Source: Membranipora membranacea
Taxonomy: Eukaryota > Bryozoa > Gymnolaemata > Cheilostomatida > Membraniporidae
DNA length: 64,000 bases
Direction: 5' to 3'
NCBI GenBank assembly: GCA_914767715.1
Contig: OU612070.1
Location: 11,115,501-11,179,500, forward strand
Shown: positions 38,101 to 53,100 of the stretch, one piece after another
How positions within the stretch are numbered: the stretch's first letter is position 1
How the letters are laid out: the number at the start of each line of letters is the position of its first letter
Translations under genes and position numbers: made by a program
Notes under the pieces: generated by a model
Database searches by the model: none
Told to the model about the DNA's origin: nothing
What the model saw: only the letters and a program-made list of their open reading frames with translations

Positions 38101-41100
38101 GAGGGTTTTAATTTTGTTTCAATTAAGATAAACATTCCTGAGACCCATTTATCACCAAAAATGTGGCCTTTTTTTGGGAAGAGGCCATAAATTCAATATA
38201 ATTGCCCAATTTTAACCCAGCAACCGCAGCAACTAACGGAAATGCTCAATCCTCAATCTCCAAGATAAATTCACTTTCCCGAATCATGCAAAAGTGTGAT
38301 GAATTTATGTAATATAATTTAGCCTTTATTGTTAATTTTCTTCTTTGTTTGCAGGTGCATTTTGATCAGTTAGCCGCCCAGGACGAGCAGGTGGGACCCG
38401 GAGTAGTCTCCTCCGATAGTGAAGGTAACGAGAGGATAACGATAGGAACTCAGACTACAGAAGTACTCAGGCCTGCAGACTTAGAACCACAACATATCAC
38501 AGAGAATGTGAGGGGATGCTCTAAAGCTGCAACGCCCCAACAGTTAGCTGATTTCTATCATGGTGCTTGGCCTATAGTTGGTGAGGAAAAAAAGAGTCAA
38601 AATTTACATGATTTTTTTGGTGATAGACATATTTATTATACGTAGTACGTATTGCCATCATCATTCTTATAAATGAGAGCTGTTCTCATATGCCCATCTT
38701 GATATGTAACTTTTTATGTCTCAGTTGTTTCACACACCTGAAGTTAGCTGTTGTAAGTTTGGATCTGCTAGCTTCCCCATCCCATTCAGCACATGGTAAG
38801 ACCTCAGGCTAACCTAAGAGAGAGGTTACCAGTTGCATGTAATCTTCTGTTTGTGTCGTAGATGGAGATGTCGGTGCTTTGAGAGCTCACACAGATGGCC
38901 TGGAGACCAGATCTGTCATGAGCTTCCACTCTAGTATATCGTCTCACTCTAGCCGCCCTTCCTATCATCATAAGGCAGAACCACCGCACAAACCGCCCTA
39001 TCAACCTCCTCCACCTCCTGAGCCGATAGCTCTGCAACCTCCTCCCAGCAATCAACCACTCGGGTCGAAAGTAAGTGTCACTGCTGGGTGAATCTTTAGT
39101 TGTCTTTTAGTTTAAGTGTTCAAACTATGTCGGGATAGCTGGTAGTAGCATTTCATTATCGACCACTTTGGGTGAGGACAGTGGTTGATAATGAAATGCT
39201 ACTACCAGCTATCCCGACATAGTTTAAGCACTTAAACTAGTTGTCTTTTCTTTTACCCTGCAGTCTGGATGATAACTCAGTAGATAAGATGTGAATAAGA
39301 ATCAGTGTCATGCCATGGGCACCTTTTTAAGATCAAGAAATCCGCAATACACAATCAATGGCATCCCATTGATTTCACAACTTTCAAAAGAAAGTTTGAC
39401 TGAAATCAAATTTTTAAAACTTGGTCATAAAACCGTCCTTGGCATTGAACCAGAATAATGCTATGAAGTACTGTGAATCATGCAATAAGGTCCTTTGAAG
39501 TTGTCTTCTGGCTATGCAACCAAAGAGATGATGAGTGGTTAAAAGGACAAATTGTGCCTAGCTCCTCCAGGAGTACGCTGTTATTTCACTGTGTCATCGA
39601 GCTCTTGCTCTGTAACTTATTCTGAACACATCGCTGTAAAGTTGTGTCATAGATCTGTGTTATATAACTAAATACATATATATACAGAGGTATATCGTTA
39701 TATCTGATACTGAGTAGCAATGTCAAGGGAATAGGACATAGACTTCTCAGAAACAGATGATGTTTTTGGTCATGATCTCATAAAACTTGGCAATCTATAC
39801 GTCCTACACTAAACTCCTTTCCACTGTCCACCAAGCTATTTGTAAGTTTGAGTATACCCATTTTACTTTTTTTTATGTGTTATGCTAACAGGTTCAGATG
39901 GTGTACTCTTTATTATCTATGCTCGGTACACACGACCCCGAGGAGGTGTCTCACACTCTACTCGCCATGTCTTCCTCTCCGGACTCGTGCGCTGCTATGC
40001 GTCAGTCTGGTTGTCTACCTCTACTTGTACAGGTAAGCAATTCAGAGCAGACTCAAGTGTCAAGTCTGAGCAGACTCTAGTCTCAAGTCTGAGTCAAGTC
40101 ATACCTGGTGACTCAGACTTAACTCTTGTTGCTTCAAGTCTATGAGTTTTGTCAAACTTTAGTGACTCATAACTTGACTCAGTCTGTAGCCTGTAAAATC
40201 TGAACTCCACTCACATAGTCTGTGTATATGAATTTCCCACCCGGTGAAATTCTTTAAAAAGTTTCCTGCTTTGGTAAAGTCTGAAGCTCACAGCTATAAT
40301 TTTGCCTGCTGAATATTCACTTAACAAGTTCTGGTCAGTCAAGGTATTGACTATGGTATTCGAACATACTGCTGGACCCAAACCTAAAAAGGAGGTTCGA
40401 CTAGCCTCGCTTGGCCCGTGATATTCTGCTCAAGAATATGTTTGAGTCAGACTCTATCCTACTGTTACTTGGATCGATAACACAGAATGACTTATCATCC
40501 AAGCCCAGGCTTGGATCACTCCCTCATCATGAACAGATGGCCAGTCAAGTATATTAATTAGAAATATTATATCTTAGTCAGGCCAAAGCTTGTTGAATTG
40601 ACAGGCTTTCAGAGTCGATGACTTATATTGATTAGGATTTCTTACTCAGACTTACTGCGATTGAATGATGCTCATATTCAGATGGAGAAGAACATAGCTA
40701 TTTTAGTGTTTGGAGAACATAATTTGTGCTAAGTAAGAAAGATCAAATAGGGAATGTGGGGCGTAAAAGAGATGAAGCTATCTAGTTTATGTGCTATCTG
40801 GGGCTGCACTATTGAAATAGAACGTATCGCTGACCTGTCCGAGTTCTGCAAGATTTTTGTCTGATTTTCTATGCTGATAATTCTCTGACACTGCTTTGTT
40901 AGGATCTTGTATTCAGTTCAATTTAAATTCTCACAAGTAAGATGAAACTGTAAAATTCGGATATGTGATGTGTTTATGTTGTTATTAGCTGATATACGGT
41001 AATGCAACAGAGGCGGAGGTTGCAGGACGAGTCTGCCGAGCTCGAGCTTGTAAAGCCTTACATAATATCATACACTCTCCGTCAGACGATCAGAGGAACA

Positions 41101-44100
41101 GACGGGAGATAAAAATACTCAAATATCTCGAGATAGTGCAAGCTCACTGTGAGCATATCAGAGAGGTGCGTGATTAAATACTAGCTACAGTTAAGTTTAG
41201 CTAGTCGAGGGATGATTGAATGTTAGCTAGAACTAATTTTCACAAGCTTAGATTGTCAGTTGTATGTCATGTTTAGTAAATATAACCTAGTGATGAATTT
41301 CAAAATGCAAAAGAATGGAATGCTTTTCATCCTGTGAGTTTTGTATTCCTTTAGGGAAGTTAAATGTTATTGAATTTTGCAGAAGTCATCTTGTGTCAGC
41401 CCTTCTTCTGCTGGATATGTAGGATGTGAACCTCTGTCGCTGTCGCTTGTGAATAAATCTATGATCTCATTACACTTGGTCAGAAAATCCTCGATTGTCA
41501 TTATTGCATTTTTGGCGCTTTTGTTTGCAGGATGAAATGGTAGATAGTACAGTATATGCAGCAGCAGAGGCAATATGGCCCCCACCTGACATGGACCGCA
41601 ATCCCGGCCCGGCTATCGCAGCACTCATGAAACTCTCATTTGATGACTACAGTCGGCAACCTATCTGTGCATTAGGTAAAATGATTTTCCAATGTTTTGA
41701 CAACATTTATTGCGCTGTAGTTGTGGTCTCTTTACTCTTATATGGCATCACCATTTTAACAACAAGTCCTAAGCAAATGCTGTCCCTCCTATTTCTCAGC
41801 AAACGGACCCTTATCCAAGACAATGATGCTCAATTTGTGTCAGATCATCAATGAATATTGAGGTTGATCTGTCATTATAGACGGCCCCACCACCCATCAT
41901 CGTGTTCAACCCTGTACTTGATTGCATTATATTGTGGCATGCTACCAGTATCTAACTGTTATCTACATTGTATAACTTGGGGCCTCAGCAGAGAACACAC
42001 ACTTTATTGTGTTGGACGTGATCGAATTTCCACTTCTTACAGTGCAGGCTGTCCAGTCAATCATACCCACTTTGTGTAGCTATGATTTGTGGAAATATTC
42101 ACAACGCTTAACCTTTTTTCCATAGGCCTACATCACTAAGCCCACAGATTTTTCTGTTCCAATACAGGTATCCTTCATTTGAATTTAAAATTTTGCCAAT
42201 TTGTTTTCTCCAACTGTAAAGTTTTATTCCAAATTAATGATACAAAATTTCTAAAATCAAAACATGTCAATATTTCACCCTGCAAAACTACATTGTTACA
42301 CAAAACAACTCAGTTGCCTTTCCAGCTGGGCTCGCCATTCACCAGCTGATTAAACTTTTTTTTCTCCCTCCCCCTAGGTGGTCTACAGTGTATGGCACAA
42401 CTGATTAAGTTTGATCAGAAGTCATATAGTGCTAGTTCTGATATTCAGCGTATTACTATGAGACGGTACGCCTGTATGACCCTCACCAATCTCACATTCG
42501 GTGATAGTATAAATAAGGTGAGAATTTATCTATATTTCGTCATTAAAAAAGTTTAGATAATTAACTATATATTAAATTATAATAAAAAACAAAATAAAAA
42601 GTAAACTTGAACTCCAAGAGTGGTTTTTCTCAATGGTAACATCGTCATCTTTGCGATGCTGCAGAGAAGTTCCTATACAATCAACATGTCGACAGAGTGC
42701 TTCGCATATACGAGGGCCCTTTATTCATTGGGATTTGCCATCCTGCCTGGCATGACAAGCGCTTACATCACATCATGTTAGGATACGTCCGGCAACACAG
42801 ATTGAGATCTATCTTGCTGTCATCACAGTGTAAATCCACTGGTAGTATAGATGCCTATCAACTAGCAAATATCACTGCAAGGTTCACTAACATCATCCCA
42901 TCTGTCAGAATTTACTGCCAAGGTTAAATACCAGAGACATTCTTTGTGTGTTATTATATCTACTGTCACCCTTGTGTCATCACATTGGGTATAAATCTCA
43001 TCTGACAGCATGTGATTCTATAACTTTCTGCTTTGTTCTAAAACTATCTGTCTGGAGGGTACAAATCATAAGTGCATAGATTTGCCTCCCCAATAGTTCT
43101 CCTCGTGCGAGACAAAAAATGGAGAAAGGCCAACGGAAGTGGTGTACGTTATCAACATAGATACATAGATTTGTTTATATATCAATGGTTATTTAGTAAC
43201 ATAAACAACACCTTGAACCAAAAAACACATAACTAATTGAATATCTCCTTGTATTTTAGGCCCGTCTTTGTGCTATGCAAGGATGTTTGGATGCCATAGT
43301 ACATCAGCTGCAGGCCTTCAATGAAGACTTGTGTCAGGTAGCTGCAAGTGTTATCAGGAATCTCTCCTGGAGAGCAGATCAGACGAGTAAACAGCATCTC
43401 AGAATCTCACAGGCTGCCACCAAACTCATGATTACCTCTATACAGGTGAGAACCGATAGTGCCCTGTATCAATGTATGACAGTATTTAGGTGAGGCGCAA
43501 CCATGTCCATGTTAAACATTGTGAAAAATGTCTTCGGCATAAATTAAGTGCAGTTGTAGCCATGTCTATGACATAAATTTGGATCATTCAAAGCCATGCC
43601 TTTGGCAAAGTTGGGTGCATGCGCAGCTATGTCAATGGTATTAGTTGGGTGCATCTGACCGACATTTCATTGAGCATCTCAAGGTGCTCAGCTAGTCTAG
43701 GATGTGGTCATCGAGAAAGTGTCAAATCAAATTTATTGCTAGCTATGTTATTTCCTTAATTGCATTTAATTTTTCAATTTTTTGCCCAATGTTTTACCTT
43801 CCTGCACCAAAGAACTTATCACTAATCCTTAGATAAATGAAAAATATGAATTCAAGTTTTAATTCATACTGATAGAATGTGCAAGAAAAACACAAATGTT
43901 CAAATGAAATGTTCCTGCAACTTCCCCAAAACAGAAACTAGGCTGGGGTCCATGTTGCGCATGAGGGTGGATTGTCCATAGCCCCAAACTTGGCAGTACT
44001 TATCAGTCTATATGTGATGCTTTGGCATTTACCGATGTTGGTATTACCTAGTAAACAGCCCAGCTTTCCCCGAGGTGGTGATTGATGTTGTCATGTGCTG

Positions 44101-47100
44101 CTTCATTTTGTGATATTTTAAACTTTTCCGCTGACCTTTCAAATTCGGTCAATATGATGTAATAGGGACTTTTAACATCAGTGCTCTAATCTCATGCCAG
44201 ATTTTTGTTTTTTCACCTGTTGATATGTAGGAGTAGGAGGTGACCTAGTTGAATTTTTTTGAATTCAATGAAAAAATCTCATATATACTGTTATATCATT
44301 GGCATTAGAATATGTTTCTTGCATAACTTTACCCAAGTCGGAAAAAAAATATCGGTAAATTTATCAGTAAATTTTGACATGAGTATTTATGGCTCTCCGA
44401 TCATATCAATTCTAGTTCTCATGATATTTTTTTATCATATGACTGTAGGTCAGTAAAGAATCGACCCTAAAGTCAATCTTATCGGCTCTGTGGAATCTGT
44501 CAGCTCACTGCACACACAATAAGACATCTATATGTGAGGTAGACGGCTCTATAGAATTCCTCGTCAAGATGCTGACTTATCAGTCACCGGCTAAAACTCT
44601 CGCCATCGTCGAATGTGCAGGTAGGTGTGTGTGTGTGTGTTTAAAAGCATAACTACACAGGCATCATTCTGCATAACATCTTATTCTCCATATTCTATTC
44701 TATCATGTGCCGTTTAAATGTGCAGGTATATTGTGCAGGTGGTATATGCCGTTTTAATGTTTGTATCTGCATGATTGATAATGAGTACAAATTTCAATGC
44801 AATCCATAGATAGGTGATTCTAATTTCTCAATGTGAAAAATTGACCACAAATGTAAATTTAGCCTTGGTAAGATTCTGTAGGATATTTTTTATATTTTGT
44901 TGCTACATCTCTTATCCAATCAAGTTTATGTACTCATATTTCCATATGCTAGGGATTGAAAAGAGATATAAACTGCTTGTCAGGTGGCCTTGTAGATCTT
45001 CATTAATGATGTATTACCAAAGCTATTAGTGTGAATCACCATATAATGACAAACATGGTGATATATCCTCACCAGTGAAGTCGGGTTATGAACTACTTTT
45101 TTTTTATGAGCACAGCTGAAATTATTAGTTTCACATATTGTGTTTTACTAATGATTCAAGTTTATCTCTGTGGGAAAAACATTTGTAGCAAATATGAGTC
45201 ACCTTTATATTTTGCCTGACAATTTTGACTTTGAATCCAACAAATTGAATCAGGACCAGTAATTATGAGTTAGGACTGAAACAAAAATCTAGTTTATCTA
45301 TGTTTTGATGATAAGTCTTGTACTGAGGCAAAATGACAGGCAAGTTTGAAAAGCTGTTAGTTGACAAGATAGGTCTATGCAGCATTCCAAATGGTCGTGT
45401 TTCCCATGCCAAATAGTAGAGATGCCAGTCAGGACATCTTTGGATGTTCTGCTGTAATCTCACTCCTCTATGTTTATGTGCGCTTATAAGTATTCTACAA
45501 TAATTTATTTTGGGTACAATAAAATGAAATGTTATTTTTGTTATTATAGGTGGTATTTTGCGGAATATCAGCAGCGTTATCGCTATGAGAGAAGATTACA
45601 GACAGATACTAAGAGATCACGGTGCGCTGGAGACATTACTCACACATCTCAAGTAAGATAACAGGCTAAACGTGAAATGTAACATATAGAAACTATTATT
45701 TTAAATAAAAACAAAACATGTGGAATCAGGAGTTACTCACTCCTATTGTCAATGAGAAGATAACTCCAGAATAAATAGCAATATTTATAGGCCTTCCATT
45801 AGGGAGGGTGGGATATATCCCACCCTCCCTGCTTCCATTTACTTTAATTGTTGAATGCCTATGCATTTATCTCTATTGCATGTTTTACCATGCCTTAATC
45901 ATAGCGGACCTAAATCCTTTGGACTAGCTAAATTGTATCAAATCAAGGAATTAACAACAAGCAAACCCTTCTGGGTAAGGTGTATGTTTTATTTTTTGAG
46001 ATTATATGGAGTCTGAGGATATCAATTTTGAATAAAAACCCCTGCATTCTCAACTTCTGATACAAGCTTGTCTAATCAACATCTTCATCTCTACAGATCG
46101 CCATCATTGGCTATAGTAGGTAACGCCTGCGGAGCTCTGTGGAACATATCAGCCAGGTGTCCTGAAGATCAACAGTTTCTACTCGATCACGGTGCTATAT
46201 CTATGCTCAAAAACCTCACAACCTCTAAACATAGACTCATCAATCTGGGCTCGTCGGCTACTATCAAAAATCTTCTCCAATACAGAACTGAATGTAAGTT
46301 TAATATGTTTACCTATTGTATTGTGTCTCTCACTCTCCTTGATCGAAAGGTCTTGGGCAGTAAATTGTCAAGTGGGTACCGAGTGGCGCCTCCCTGAAAG
46401 ACTATCCTGACGCCATACTAGACGCTGTACTCCAGTCAATTCCAACCTCTATGGAGCACCGATTTTTTTCCAATGTCTGAAATAAATTACATTAGAGTGC
46501 ATTGAGATTTGGCTATTCTCAGTCTGAATTAACCGGAATTATGAATTAGGTGAACTAATTGGAAAACATTGTACTATTATCAGTCTTCAGAATAAACATG
46601 TTATTTGTATGTTGTGGGTCTATTGTATGTACATGAAGTTAGTGGGAAAAAATCTCTACCCTTCTTTGTTCACAACATTGTCCTTTTCTCATACATTCAA
46701 CATTTTGCACATTTCTGGCTTATCAGTTTATTTTACCAGATTTAAATTGTCTTTATAAATTTTGTGTATTGTTTTCAGTGACTGGTGGTAAGAAGCCAGG
46801 AAGTAGTAAGAGTCGCCGGGATACGGGAGACTCGATCACGTCACATGACCTCAAACATGAGAATACACCGGCTAGTCCCAGTAAGAATATATCTCCATCT
46901 AACATCACCACCCCAGGAGGAGAGTACCCTCATGGTAACACAGGCAGGGTAAGATATTGAACATGTGTACGCTTTGTTTGCATTTATACATGTAGAAAGA
47001 AGTTAAAATTCTCTTAATTTAGCAATCTAGTAACCTAGATTGTTTAATTCTAAGGATGAATGTGAACAAAATTGATTAAGAGCATTTTTCAAAATTTTAG

Positions 47101-50100
47101 AATCTGGCGAAATTGCCCACTTCAAGATCTGTTTTTGGATTTTGAAAGAAGGTGCAAATCGAAATTCGGAGAAGTTCCTTATTTTCTCTGTATGTGACCC
47201 GACTTAATTCCGATGAATTTGGGCCCAGGCAAAGAGTTTCTTGCTCTCTCATGCATCAATAGCAATTTGAAAATAGTAGCGAGTAGCATACACGAGGGGG
47301 GGCAACTCAAATCCATTATACAAGACAATAAGATAGATGGTCATAAACTACAGCCGGATAGAGATTTGAAGAGTATGAAATTTGTATTTGAAAAGTAGAT
47401 TTGAATATAAAACAATACTATAACCTCATATTGTGTCTGGTTACAATCACTGAATAGCTAACACAAGTGAGTGATTAGCGATGTTTAATGCATATTTTAC
47501 TACAGTGGCTATCGGCTAATATCGTTTTGAGACTGTTATGAATAATTTATTTAACTCGTATCTATAAGTCAGCAAGCCAGTCAGCGGTGTTTCTATTTAG
47601 TGATAAATGATTCGATTAGCAGAAAGGGTACATTACGTTAACATCCGTGAAAATATATATTTAATCTACAGACGAAGGTTTTTAAAGGCGAGCCAACTAA
47701 AATATCAATTTTCTGGGTCATTTAGTTTATCTTTTAAGTTCGCTGACCTAGTAGTTATACAGTTTCTTTGATAGACTGAAAGCTGTGTATTGACTTTGCC
47801 TGTCTGCAATCAATATTGATATCGATATAGCAAATGCCTCAAGTCTTCTGATTTCACACTTTCGGATCAGATTTGAATTAGGCTGTCAGTCTAGCTTTTC
47901 ACTCAGTCATGCACGACCGTGATGGTGAGAATGGCAGCTAATTGGGGATCGTATCATGTTTTATTGCTGACTTCCTGACTAGGCCAGACTGTTGAGTCTG
48001 CTGTGTACTGTAAGTTTTAAATTTGGTTGCACATTGACAATGATACTTGACGTAAATAAGCACTTGAATTTCATTCTGAATTCGCGTAAGTTCAACTTCT
48101 GTCTGCTGCAAAATAACTCCAGAGTTGGTATGTAGAAAGCGACATGGTGTAAAAACGTTCATGTTTTGCAAAATTGACTCTTGCTGCTAATTTTTGAGCC
48201 TAGTATCGGAAACCAGCATAATAACACATAGTATGGACATAAACGTACTTACTCTGTGATAATAAGCTCTAGTAACTTTTTCAGCTATTGTGTCGAAATT
48301 ATAATTGTGGTCAGGTTTATATTGAATTTGTGCCAGCTTATACTGGAAGTTGGTTATCAATACTTGCATTACATTATCTTTCATGTTGTAGCACCCAATT
48401 TGGCGCTATGAATAATATTTTTGTTTCAGCTGCATCAAGAATTATAGTTTTAATTACAAAAATAATTAAATTCAGGGTCTGATTCAATTGATGAGTTCGT
48501 GCTTTCTGGCTCTTTTCCATTCACAATAACCCTTGGCAAGGTAGGGTCCTCCAGTGTTGGTTTTATTGAACAAATTTCATTATTGTGTGTGATTATTCAA
48601 ACTGAAAATCATTATTGATCTTATACCACTTTTAATTAGACATTTCATATATAAACCAGCATTAAGTAAAGTTTACTGACAGTTAGACAGCTCTGTTTGT
48701 TCGCAAGTGAAATTGTGATCTTTGAAATTTCAACGAGCCAGGTTCGATCATCTAAAATATTTAATATATATACCTTCATGAAGGTCATCGAAAGGACACT
48801 CGGGATAATGTAAGTAGTAAGTTGTTCACCACTCACTGCTATTAATGACTCAGATTTATCATTTCAACAAATTTTCTTCTCATGCAGCTTTCAACGAGTC
48901 TAACTTTGTTATTTACACCGACAGGTCCATCGCACAGACAGTCAGGATAGTGTTGGAAGCTGCTCATCTCTTACTAATCGAGAAGGACTCACTACTCTCA
49001 GTAAGATAGAACAGATCATGCAGCAAGTTATACAGACTAATATGGAGATACATCAACTAAAGAAGGTCACGACCTCCACACATAGTTCTGATACTAGGAT
49101 CAACAGTGGTAAGTAGCGTGCTGAGTGAAAGTCACATACACTAGAATAATATATAATAGCTAAATTAAGCTGTACGCTGGGTGCTTTAATGTTAGCTAGC
49201 AACAATTTTCACCAGCTAGGGTTATGAGGTTGAGTAGAACTTAGCCAGCCAGAAATTTTTCCCCCTCTAGAATATACTCATAGTGCAGTGTCATTTTTCA
49301 AGTTTGAAAACCGCAAATTGTTACTCACTTTCTTGTTGTTGACAGCAATTAATATTTGACCAAAAACGATGAATATCTTTGAAAACACCACTGCGGATAT
49401 GACTGTTAATCAGTAAAATACTGTTATGTATTAGGAAGCATGCCTAAGGCATCCTCAGGGGAAGCAGCAGAGTACTAATAGCATTATCTTATTAAATTTG
49501 ACCTTCGAAAAACACTGATTCACAAAAATGTTTGCGCTATCCGACACAGTGTTGCTTTTTGTTTGCAAGATTAGTCATGAGCTTGATGTAGGAACGGCTA
49601 GGCAGCAATATCGTTGATTTTTTGTCTAACATGTTTGGCATACTTCTTTCATTGCAATGCTCTAATATAGCCATAAAGAGTATATTTGTTAGTAGGATTG
49701 GCATAAATTCAGAGGTCAACTGGTAACGTCTAGCATTTTATTAGGATACATTCCAAATGGAAGGTATTTTGGTATGGCTATTAGCTTCAGTACCCAAGCT
49801 GACTTTGTTGGTATCTGCTGTAGATGAAATACGGGTGCTATCATCATCCCCATCAAATGCATTGCTACACTAAGGCAACATTTTCAAACAGTTTCATTAC
49901 TATTGTAGGTTCTAGTACTCCTCGCGGCAGCAAAGGAACCAACACGGCAGCATCGCAGTCAGCATCGTCAGCGGGATACCAGCAGCTGATGAGTAAGAGC
50001 TCAGACTATCCGGGCGCTTCCGGAGCTGGAGCTGCCGGGACAGCCGGACTCACTGGCAGTCAGGGGCAGCTCTCCAACAGGCAGAGTGGCGGAGGAGGCA

Positions 50101-53100
50101 ACACAGCGCTGTCACCTCGAGTCAACCATAAACAAAGGTATGTGTTTGTGAATGACGTTGGTTCAATCTCCGCCTAGGGCGCTTGTGGTGGCACTCTGTC
50201 ATCTACTGAAATTGACCTGCTGTTGTTTGATCTTTGGACCATAAAGACATGCCATTACCCGCAACTAAGTCAGAGTTTGTGCACCTAATATACATCTATG
50301 TGTAGTTGTTCTCATGCGTTGCATTTTTTTACCTCCATCATTATAAACAAAACCTTGATAGTGATGTGACCCAGGAGGTCTGAAGACTCATATTCACCGA
50401 CTTCACTACCCAGGCTGTTTGAGAGATGATGCTCCATGATGGTATGACATTCATAATATACACTGTACATAGACCCAATATACACTATGATACGTAATAT
50501 ACTCTATGATACATATATACACTGTGCATCACACAATATACATTGTAGTGCAACACGTACTGTGCATATACATGATGTTCTCTTACTGTAGACAACATTT
50601 CGGCAGCGGCAGTGGGTCTTCAGGTGCTAATCAGTCTTCCGCAGCAGTCCAGCAGCAGCAGGGACAGATATTCTATCCAGCTCTCGCTTCTCTTGGTTAG
50701 TAATTCATTAACTCTTCTGCTGATTTCACTCCAGAGGTCAATACTTTTTGGGTAATCCATTCGTATCAGCTGTCCATTATCTTGGTGAATTACTTATTAG
50801 CAGTTTTCGACATTTCTGCCTTATATTTGAGACCATTTACTCACTCTGCATTCTCTTACCAATCAATGATAAAGTGCCTTATGTCATCCTAGAAAAGTTA
50901 AACAAGTCATACTAAAAAACAAGTAGTCAAGTGTCTAAATCAGATGGCTCACTTTACATCAAGATACCCTCCTATGTGCTGAGAGGTATCAACTAGGAAA
51001 TTTGGCCTCGCAAAAAATTATATAAAATAGATGTGCAAATACATAGTTCACCTAGCTATCACAATTGAGCAAGACATCCATGTCTCCAAGTCAAACTATA
51101 AGCAGTTTTTATTAAACAATCTAATTGTCTTCTATCCAGGTGGTAACCCCGGTGCTAACACAGATGATCGGTTCAGTGTACGCTCTAACTCCAGTAGTAC
51201 AGACGACACGGGAGCCTCACCTCATGCTAACTATAGTATGACTTATAACGATGATAATATAGACAACACATCAGAGAAACCTGTAGACTATAGTCAGCGT
51301 TATCAGGAATCTAACGGCAGCATTTACGGAGGAGTAAATCATAGCATGTTATCTTCTAGTATGAGAGGCAGCGCTGAACAACAGGGCGCTAACGGTGAGT
51401 TGAGTATATATATATAGTATTAGTATAATATGTGCGTTGGTGTTCATTCATATCTTGTAAGGACATGGAACACTTTGAAGTTGTCACCATTGGATTCTGA
51501 AATAGAGGACAACTCTTATTACGTAAGATGATTTTGCGCTGTCACAGACCTATAATGAGGAAACTATGAGATCGTGAAAAATACTTATCAATAAAACAAT
51601 AAACTGAGGGTTATTGGGAATGCAACACTGTCCTGGTCAAAAATCTATATAAATTATGTGACTGTTGTTGTTTAAAAGCATAACTAGAGATTTGTAGAAG
51701 TTCCGAAGTCACTTCCATTTGAGAGTTAGGATGCTTTCTAGCCATAAATCCTTTTCCCAAACTTTTGTTTATCTTTAATTATGTTTACATATTATTTGAC
51801 TTATTCTATGAATATTTTATTTCACATACATATTATTTTTATCTAATTACTTACAGTGACACAACAAATGACAGCTGACTATCAGGGTATGATGTCTGCT
51901 GCCGGCAGCGGCTTTATGACATCACATGACCCAGCTATGCTGCTACAGAACAGTCAGGGAAGTTTCCTCGATCCCTCTTACTTTGATATACCTACTCTAG
52001 ATCAAATCAAGTAAGTCAAGTCGGATAATACGGATAAAATTTTTGAAGTTTTTGAAGTTTTTGAATTAGAAAGTGAAAGAGATTATTGACTTCTCAAATT
52101 TTTTTATTTATGAACTTAGATGAGAATTGGGCGATAGCGGAATGATAAGCAGAATTAATATGTAGCTAATTTTCATATGGCAGAATAGTAAAATTCAAAA
52201 TTCAATTAAAACTTTCTACCTAGAGGGTATACAAGATTGATATCCTGATTGATAAAAACGAAAAAAAGATGTTTAATCATGTGTGATCCAGCATTCTCCG
52301 TTTAACTGGTTCTGATGCTTGCTTTCTTTCAGAGCTCAGGCTATGATGCCAACCACGGTCCAGTCCCAGCCCATCTCCCAACAGACTTCTGGCACACCTC
52401 GCATACAGGGAGGAGCTACTTCTACTCGAGTAGCAGCCATGAACGCTGATCTCAGTCGACTAGAGGAACATCACGGCGAGGACCAGGTCAGGACGTTCTG
52501 TACAGAGGGGACACCCATGAACTTCCTCTCCACTGCAACCTCTATGAATGAACTGAATAAGGTTTGTGACCTCTCTTTATAGGAAATAGATTTGATTGTT
52601 TAAGAACCAACATCTGGTATCAAAGCCTATCAAAAAACTGCCGTACCAGTTACATTCACTTGAATAATAGCTACTGGGGTGGTTCTCTTACATAAGCTGA
52701 TTATAGCTTGCATGACCAGTATAAATGAAAAGCAAACATTGTTTCTGAATTCTGCATCCAAATGACACCCCTAATTTATATAACCCTCATTTAATGAGGA
52801 CGCATTGTACCGTTTTACCTCCATATTGACCAATAAGTCAAGATAGTTGATCAATATTAAGGATTTGTAATGTTTTTAGTCTAGACACACTTGAGATCTT
52901 TCTCATTGAGACTTCTTGTAGTGATATTTGTAACATTTTAACATGTTGTTAAATGAGTTGTTTGTTGTTCAAAGATTGGTGATGACTGCATACCAGAAAG
53001 AGATGAACAATCTATCACAAGCTCTCACACCTCAAAATCTCATACTACTCAAGATTCAGTCAAGTCCAACCCTGCCTACACTCCAGCTCAAATACCTGAG

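Larger units (their letters stand above)
39892..46293 (+). other. APC: APC armadillo-repeat domain exons
   Basis: Eight exons code for about 420 residues that follow human APC closely. Landmarks are M-V-Y-S-L-L-S-M-L-G-T-H-D, A-L-H-N-I-I-H-S, L-M-K-L-S-F-D, L-T-N-L-T-F-G-D, V-I-R-N-L-S-W-R-A-D, L-S-A-L-W-N-L-S-A-H-C, G-G-I-L-R-N-I-S-S and N-A-C-G-A-L-W-N-I-S-A-R. This is the groove that binds APC partners such as ASEF, KAP3 and AMER1 in vertebrates. It is the most conserved part of the gene here. Confidence 0.95.

Noticed and set aside
42697-42927. 76-codon ORF in an APC intron
   Set aside because: The armadillo exons on both sides join in phase across it and match human APC without a gap, so it is not a coding exon of this gene.
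47213-47398. 61-codon plus-strand ORF in an APC intron
   Set aside because: No splice sites fit and the next APC exon (48925) joins 46948 in phase 0 without it.
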